Source: Bacteroidetes bacterium UBA7688 (GTDB lineage: Bacteria; Bacteroidota; Bacteroidia; Chitinophagales; Chitinophagaceae). From it: a DNA stretch of 10,951 nt. The translations under genes and the position numbers were made by a program. The stretch's first letter is position 1. Every line of letters begins with the position of its first letter. Shown here one piece after another: positions 6,683 through 10,951 of this stretch. Below the pieces are notes generated by a model. The model saw nothing but the letters and a program-made list of their open reading frames with translations, made no database searches and had not been told where the DNA came from. Where the stretch lies: contig DLGS01000177.1 of the NCBI GenBank assembly GCA_002482815.1, positions 1 to 10,951 of the forward strand, in the 5' to 3' direction.

Positions 6683-9600
6683 TCAGAAACTTTCCTCCAG
6701 CTTAATGGGAATTTCAACTCTGGTCCCAACTGCTGTACCTTCCTCGTTTATCAGGTCGATGATCTGTATGGTTTGATCAGCATACGGCTCATTATTAAAC
6801 AAAGCGATTCTCTTGATGGTAATATCTATACCGTGGGATTTCCGCTTGCTGTCTTCATGTTTTTTCATAGCCATTGCACGTGCACGGCCAATACCATTAT
6901 CTTCAATTACAATGAATAATAGCTTATTTTGCCTGCTGATAAAAATGGACAACATTCCTTCCTTATCGGATGGCAGTAATCCATGTAAGATCGCATTTTC
7001 GATAAATGGCTGAATAATGAGCGGCGGAATAACGATGGTCTCCACATCCAGTTCATCCTCAATAATAACCTGGTGTTGAAACTTATTATTAAACCTTATT
7101 TTCTCCAGTTGAATGTATAGTTCGGCCACCCTTAGTTCATCTGCCAGGGGAATTTTTTTTTCACGGCTATGGTCCAGAATCATCCTGATAAGTCTGGAAA
7201 ATTTACTGATATACTGATTGGCTTTTGTGGAATTATTACTATTAATAAAAGAATTGATTGTATTGAGTGAATTGAAAATAAAGTGAGGATTCATCTGTGT
7301 CCGCAAGGCACTGTTTTCCAGTTCGTTCAATTTAATTTCATAATCGCGGCGCAGTTTTTCTCTTCTTTTAAAAGCATTTATCCTGAAACGGTACAACACG
7401 ATTACTGAACCTACAACAGTGGCCAAAACCAAACCCATAAACCAATAGGTTTGCCAGAAAGGTTTTGCGATAATAATCTGTAAGGATTGCCCGTTTTCAT
7501 TCCATACACCGGAACTGTTTTTAGCTTTTAATCTCAGGGTGTAGCTACCGCCGGGAATGTTGGTATAACTTCCGTTTCTTTTGGTACCAATAAAATGCCA
7601 GTTCTCTTCAAAGCCTTCCAGCATATAAGCATACTCGATGTCGTTAGCCTCGTTAAAGTCAAAAGTGCTCATGTCGAAGGAGAAGGAATTCTGTTTAGGA
7701 TTGAGGTCTATTCTTTTTGCCTCTGATATGATTGCTGTGCCTTTAAAGTGTTGATCATAGATTTTAAAAGAGGTAAGAAAAGCAGGCAATGAGGAGGAAT
7801 CTTCGACAATCTTATCGGGGAAAATTTCAAAAAAACCATTGCTTCCTCCTATCATTATGGTGCCCCAGGGAGAAACGGCCAGCGAAGCTGCATATAATTT
7901 TATATCCTTGAATCCATTCTTTTGCCCCAGTACGGTCATTCTGTCTGTGCGGATGTTATATCGCGCAAGCGTGCGGCTATTGGTGAGCCACAGCTCATCT
8001 CCCACGGGTAAAAGATTCGTAATTTCTGTAGGATTTTTATTCCCTTTCAGCGTAATCACTTTTGTCAACTTTCCATTCTGCACACACAAGGCCCCGAAAT
8101 TAGTGGCACACCAAAGTCGCCCTTTTTCATCCATATTTATCTTATACAGAATAAGCGGGCTGGAAAAGGTATCAAAAACCGGAGCCTGTTTTTGGAGCAG
8201 ATGATTTTCAAAATGATACCGGAACAAATCACCATTGGAACGCGCAATCCATACTTCAGCACTATCATTGCTTGTGCACATGTCTGCAATTCCCTTAATC
8301 TGCAACAGAGGCTCAACAGAATCGTTGTGGTGCGATTTTGTTTGTACTGTCTGTATGTTCAGCAAGCTGATACTTCCAAAATTGACCATGATCAGCGTGT
8401 CCTTATTGAAGGGTAAAATTTTGGTCACACCATCGGCCTGCACCGGTATTTTTTCGAACCTTGTGAAGACATCCAGCGTACGAAATCCGGCTGAAAATTT
8501 CATCAATCCTAAACGATTGGAGCCCACCCAAACATTACCCAATCTGTCTTTCAAGGCACAAGTAGCCTGCTCCAGGGCCTGCCTCCCGGCATAATGCGCC
8601 TGCCCTTTATAATTGACGAAACTGTTATTCTGCTTGTTGTAAAAAGAGGGGCCATTTGCCGTACCGACCATCAGATTTTCTGCATCGATAGGCACAATAG
8701 ATATGACTGCACCACGCTGCAAGGCTGATGGATCAAATTCATTCTGCGCATAGAAATAAGCACTTTTCTGATTTGGTCGAAAGCGATACACACCATTGCG
8801 TGAAGTACCAATCCACAAATTGTGTTGCCGGTCTTCGAAAACACATTGCGCACTGCGACCTTCAAAACTATAGGGTGTATAGGGCTGCACAGCAGGAATG
8901 GCAATACTATCTTGTCCCGGAAAATACTCGGCCAATCCAAAATAATGTGAGGCAACCCAAATTCTGTTATTATGATCACGGGTGCATTTACGCACCGTAT
9001 TATATAAAATGGCCGGATTTCTGTAGAGTGCGCCGGGCTTTGCCGGCCAGGAAAAAAGATGCGTGCGTGTATTAAACTTGATCACACCCACACTTAAGGT
9101 ACCTAGCAGCAAGGTCGAATCATCCAGCCTGAGCAACTCGTTGGTATGCAAAAAACTATCTAATGGAACATCCATTTTAAAGGTAAACTGCTGCCCTTGT
9201 TTCTCCTTAAGATTGAGTTTGAAAAAACCCATTTTCTCGGTACTGACATAAAGTGTATTGGCATCAAAAAGCGACAAGCCTTTTACCCGTGCAATATTGA
9301 ATTTTGGTGCATATTGAGCGCTGATATTGGAGAGAAGTGCAGTAGTTTTATCATAATAATAAACGCCGGAATTGGCGCCGATATAAATATTTTTTTTCGC
9401 ATCTTCAATCAGGCAGTAAATAAAATTATAACCCAGAATGCTGCTGTCTATCCTCCGTATAAAGGCTTCTGTTTTGAAATCATATTCTACTAAACCCCTG
9501 CTTGTCCCCACCCACAACCTACCATCTGCGTCGCTATGCAAAGCCACAATATTATTTGAGGTCAGATTATTGTAGGAATCAGCATAGAACGTTTTGATAC

Positions 9601-9796
9601 TGTATCCATCATAACGGTTAAGGCCATTCGATGTGCCAAGCCAGATATACCCATACTTATCCTGGGCAATTGCATTTACACTTACATCACTCAGACCTTG
9701 CTCTATCGAAAGATTATGATACAATTCAGTGCCTTGCGCCCAAAGGAAATTTCCGCACAAAAGCGTATAAAAAAAGAAAGCAAAGATTTTTTTCAT
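6683..9796 (-). CDS. periplasmic-propeller / Y_Y_Y sensor histidine kinase, LytS type
   Basis: A 1037-residue inner-membrane sensor. A signal peptide (about residues 1-20, ending FLWA) is followed by a long periplasmic region of two-component-regulator propeller repeats: YGYIWLGTSNGLNRYDGY near 48-65, GRLWVGTSRGLVEYD near 92-106, then NLWIGTSRNGVYRF, NVWVGSNRLGLMKF, RLWCATNFGALCV and others. At least eleven blades are visible, so probably two seven-bladed propellers. A Y_Y_Y domain follows (about 715-776, with EYAYMLEGFEENW and YTNIPGGSYTLRLKAKN), then one transmembrane helix (about 784-803) and a basic coiled-coil linker. The kinase part has the LytS-type His box QMNPHFIFNSLN with His838, the N box PFIENAILHG (Asn934), EDNGIGRA (Asp966) and SHGIDI, so it should be active. 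It lacks the receiver and AraC domains of hybrid relatives. The partner is the divergent LytTR regulator. The ligand is unknown; no glycan-utilisation genes adjoin it. Confidence 0.93.
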   Translation of the reverse strand: MKKIFAFFFYTLLCGNFLWAQGTELYHNLSIEQGLSDVSVNAIAQDKYGYIWLGTSNGLNRYDGYSIKTFYADSYNNLTSNNIVALHSDADGRLWVGTSRGLVEYDFKTEAFIRRIDSSILGYNFIYCLIEDAKKNIYIGANSGVYYYDKTTALLSNISAQYAPKFNIARVKGLSLFDANTLYVSTEKMGFFKLNLKEKQGQQFTFKMDVPLDSFLHTNELLRLDDSTLLLGTLSVGVIKFNTRTHLFSWPAKPGALYRNPAILYNTVRKCTRDHNNRIWVASHYFGLAEYFPGQDSIAIPAVQPYTPYSFEGRSAQCVFEDRQHNLWIGTSRNGVYRFRPNQKSAYFYAQNEFDPSALQRGAVISIVPIDAENLMVGTANGPSFYNKQNNSFVNYKGQAHYAGRQALEQATCALKDRLGNVWVGSNRLGLMKFSAGFRTLDVFTRFEKIPVQADGVTKILPFNKDTLIMVNFGSISLLNIQTVQTKSHHNDSVEPLLQIKGIADMCTSNDSAEVWIARSNGDLFRYHFENHLLQKQAPVFDTFSSPLILYKINMDEKGRLWCATNFGALCVQNGKLTKVITLKGNKNPTEITNLLPVGDELWLTNSRTLARYNIRTDRMTVLGQKNGFKDIKLYAASLAVSPWGTIMIGGSNGFFEIFPDKIVEDSSSLPAFLTSFKIYDQHFKGTAIISEAKRIDLNPKQNSFSFDMSTFDFNEANDIEYAYMLEGFEENWHFIGTKRNGSYTNIPGGSYTLRLKAKNSSGVWNENGQSLQIIIAKPFWQTYWFMGLVLATVVGSVIVLYRFRINAFKRREKLRRDYEIKLNELENSALRTQMNPHFIFNSLNTINSFINSNNSTKANQYISKFSRLIRMILDHSREKKIPLADELRVAELYIQLEKIRFNNKFQHQVIIEDELDVETIVIPPLIIQPFIENAILHGLLPSDKEGMLSIFISRQNKLLFIVIEDNGIGRARAMAMKKHEDSKRKSHGIDITIKRIALFNNEPYADQTIQIIDLINEEGTAVGTRVEIPIKLEESF

Positions 9797-9852
9797 CGGG
9801 AAATTTGACCTTACAAAGTAAATTAAAATTAACCTAAACTATTTTTTATACA

Positions 9853-9904
9853 TTAAGCCAAAGAGGCGATCCGTTAAGTCAAAAACATATTTTGTTCAGG
9901 CAAT
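9853..9904 (+). promoter_or_regulatory. three 21-base-phased direct repeats, candidate LytTR operator
   Basis: TTAAGCCAAA (9853-9862), TTAAGTCAAA (9874-9883) and TTCAGGCAAT (9895-9904) begin exactly 21 bases apart, two helical turns, so they present the same face of the DNA. The bases around the second repeat, TCCGTTAAG (9870-9878), fit the published LytTR half-site pattern [TA][AC][CA]GTTN[AG][TG]. The third (TTTGTTCAG, 9891-9899) fits 7 of 9 positions at a 12-base gap, the spacing known for LytTR repeats. They lie between the divergent kinase and regulator genes and point toward the regulator. Autoregulation is inferred. Confidence 0.6.
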
Positions 9905-9945
9905 AGAAAATGCAAGCCTTTTCTTCGGCAATTTTAAACGGACAT

Positions 9946-9981
9946 CACTATTTTTAGTGTATGCTTCGGGATGAAACCCGA
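9946..9981 (+). other. two short hairpins upstream of the response regulator
   Basis: CACTA-TTTT-TAGTG (9946-9959) and TCGGG-ATGAAA-CCCGA (9966-9981) are back-to-back 5-bp hairpins, 26 bases before the regulator start. They may lie in its leader or at its core promoter. No consensus -33/-7 pair is seen in 9905-10007, which would suit an activator-dependent promoter. The role is unproven. Confidence 0.3.
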
Positions 9982-10007
9982 TAATTTACTTTATATAAAA
10001 CAGACAA

Positions 10008-10766
10008 ATGAATAAGGCACTGATTGTAGAAGACGAGCTGCATAGCAGAAATTTTCTTAAAAGCATTATTGAAGAATTTTGCCCGCAGATAAATGTGGTG
10101 GCAATGGCTGCCGATGTAGAACAAGGAGTTGCGGCAATCCGGGAATACGAACCTGACCTTGTATTTCTGGACATAGAAATGCAGACAGGAACCGGCTTTG
10201 ATTTGCTGAAGCACTTTCCGGAACCCAAATTTAATGTCATCTTCACCACGGCCTATGATCATTATGCAATGAAGGCCATAAAATTCAGCGCTATAGATTA
10301 TCTGTTAAAGCCCATCGAAATCGAAGAATTGCAAAAAGCTGTTGAAAAATGGGCTGACAAAAAAATCCTTAATGACAATAAACGATCGGTAGAAGTTTTA
10401 CTGCAAAATCTGCAATCATCGCAAAAAAACCATCAATCTATTGGCCTTTCTACTTCTGAGGGACTTGAATTTGTACCTCTTCATGAAATCACACACATCG
10501 AATCATCAGGGCCTTACAGTCATTTTTATATTAAGAACAAACAGAAAATCATTGTATCCCGTCATTTAAAAGAGTATGAAAATCTGTTGTCCGACCACGG
10601 GTTTTTTCGGGTGCACAACAGCCATATTATTAACCTGAGAGAGGTGAAAAAATACCTGAAATCAGACGGTGGAATCATCGTAATGAACGATGAAACCAAT
10701 ATACCAATTTCACTGAAGAAGAAAGACGACTTTATGATGCAGATACAGCAATACAGGCTGGTGTAA
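10008..10766 (+). CDS. LytTR-family response regulator
   Basis: A 252-residue cytoplasmic regulator, typical length for the LytR/AlgR class. The receiver domain (about residues 1-120) has the acidic pocket Glu8/Asp9, the phosphate acceptor Asp55 in LVFLDIEM, the switch Thr in IFTTAYDHY (Thr80/81) and Lys101 in DYLLKPIE. All are intact. A helical linker (about 120-145) leads to a LytTR DNA-binding domain (about 146-250). It carries the marks of that family: EITHIESSGPYSHFY, the basic SRHLKEYENLL, FFRVHNSHIINLREVKKY and the closing IPISLKKKDDF. It is divergent from the LytS-type kinase with 211 bases in between, the usual arrangement for a cognate pair. The 21-base repeats in that gap are the obvious candidate binding site, so it probably controls its own transcription and the gene starting at 10922. 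No clear terminator follows; the T-run at 10784-10790 has no good stem. Confidence 0.93.
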   Translation: MNKALIVEDELHSRNFLKSIIEEFCPQINVVAMAADVEQGVAAIREYEPDLVFLDIEMQTGTGFDLLKHFPEPKFNVIFTTAYDHYAMKAIKFSAIDYLLKPIEIEELQKAVEKWADKKILNDNKRSVEVLLQNLQSSQKNHQSIGLSTSEGLEFVPLHEITHIESSGPYSHFYIKNKQKIIVSRHLKEYENLLSDHGFFRVHNSHIINLREVKKYLKSDGGIIVMNDETNIPISLKKKDDFMMQIQQYRLV

Positions 10767-10808
10767 GTACATTTTCAGGTCGGTTTTTTTATTGTCCGAG
10801 CTTATGTT

Positions 10809-10882
10809 TTAATGGTGCGCCTTCTTTTGTTAAGTCAAACACCCCATCCATTAATCCACCAAATTTTGTGCAGGAAGCCAAT
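10809..10882 (+). promoter_or_regulatory. second set of phased repeats, candidate LytTR operator of the next gene
   Basis: GTTAAGTCAAA at 10829-10839 is identical over 11 bases to 9873-9883 in the kinase/regulator gap. TTAA words begin at 10809, 10830 and 10851, again exactly 21 bases apart (TTAATGGTGC, TTAAGTCAAA, TTAATCCACC). A further resemblance, GGAAGCCAAT, starts at 10873, one base out of phase. The outer units are weak; the central one is strong. The set ends 39 bases before the start codon at 10922, a good position for an activator. Confidence 0.5.
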
Positions 10883-10921
10883 ATACCTTGCACTCAATTC
10901 TTAACAATAAAAAAATATAAA

Positions 10922-10951
10922 ATGAAAAATTCAACACTGGTAAAAATTGCA
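10922..10951 (+). CDS. 5' end of a gene cut by the window edge
   Basis: An ATG at 10922 opens a frame of ten codons (MKNSTLVKIA) that runs off the window. It is preceded by an extremely A-rich leader (AACAATAAAAAAATATAAA), typical of Bacteroidota translation starts without Shine-Dalgarno. The Lys-containing start followed by Leu/Val/Ile could be the beginning of a signal peptide, but ten residues are too few to be sure. Its upstream region carries the repeat shared with the kinase/regulator promoter region, so it is a candidate target of the LytTR regulator. Confidence 0.5.
   Translation, partial: MKNSTLVKIA

Noticed and set aside
7839..8204. A 121-codon plus-strand open frame, and similar ones at 8235-8594 and 8728-9075.
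   Set aside because: They are antisense to the propeller region of the sensor kinase and have no coherent domain content.
10767..10800. A T-run (10784-10790) after the LytTR regulator as a terminator.
   Set aside because: Only a 4-bp TCGG/CCGA pairing can be formed and it encloses the T-run instead of preceding it.

Overview
The window looks like a chromosomal stretch from a member of the Bacteroidota, most likely the Chitinophagales/Sphingobacteriales side. The evidence is a type IX secretion (T9SS) C-terminal sorting domain, a periplasmic-propeller/Y_Y_Y LytS-type histidine kinase with a LytTR response regulator, AT-rich leaders without Shine-Dalgarno sequences, and one very good match to the Bacteroidota promoter (TTTG, 19-base spacer, TAnnTTTG). 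There are no tRNA or rRNA genes, insertion sequences or CRISPR arrays that I can support.

Layout. Bases 1-213 hold the open 3' end of an unrecognised, possibly degraded reading frame. Bases 214-725 have no convincing gene. A 62-residue single-pass membrane protein follows (726-914), then a strong terminator (985-1025). On the minus strand come a NYN-domain putative RNase with a C-terminal OST-HTH/LOTUS domain (1052-1849) and, upstream of it, a 612-residue secreted T9SS cargo protein with propeller-like repeats (1916-3754). Next is a minus-strand pair, a membrane-anchored SPFH/band-7 protein (4139-5008) followed by a small Arc-type ribbon-helix-helix protein (3917-4105). They are bounded by a consensus promoter and a strong terminator. 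Divergent from this pair is pepD, an M20C aminoacyl-histidine dipeptidase (5159-6622), which converges on the sensor kinase gene across a shared bidirectional terminator.

The right third is a two-component system split across a divergent promoter region: a 1037-residue sensor kinase (6683-9796, minus) and a LytTR response regulator (10008-10766, plus). The kinase should sense something in the periplasm through its beta-propellers and Y_Y_Y domain, then pass phosphate from His838 to Asp55 of the regulator.

The most interesting signal is non-coding. Between the two genes lie three direct repeats (TTAAGCCAAA, TTAAGTCAAA, TTCAGGCAAT) at an exact 21-base period, the geometry expected of a LytTR operator. 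The middle repeat recurs as an 11-base identical match (GTTAAGTCAAA) downstream of the regulator, again with TTAA words at 21-base spacing, just before a new gene that begins at 10922 and runs off the window. I infer an autoregulatory operator and a first target gene of this system.
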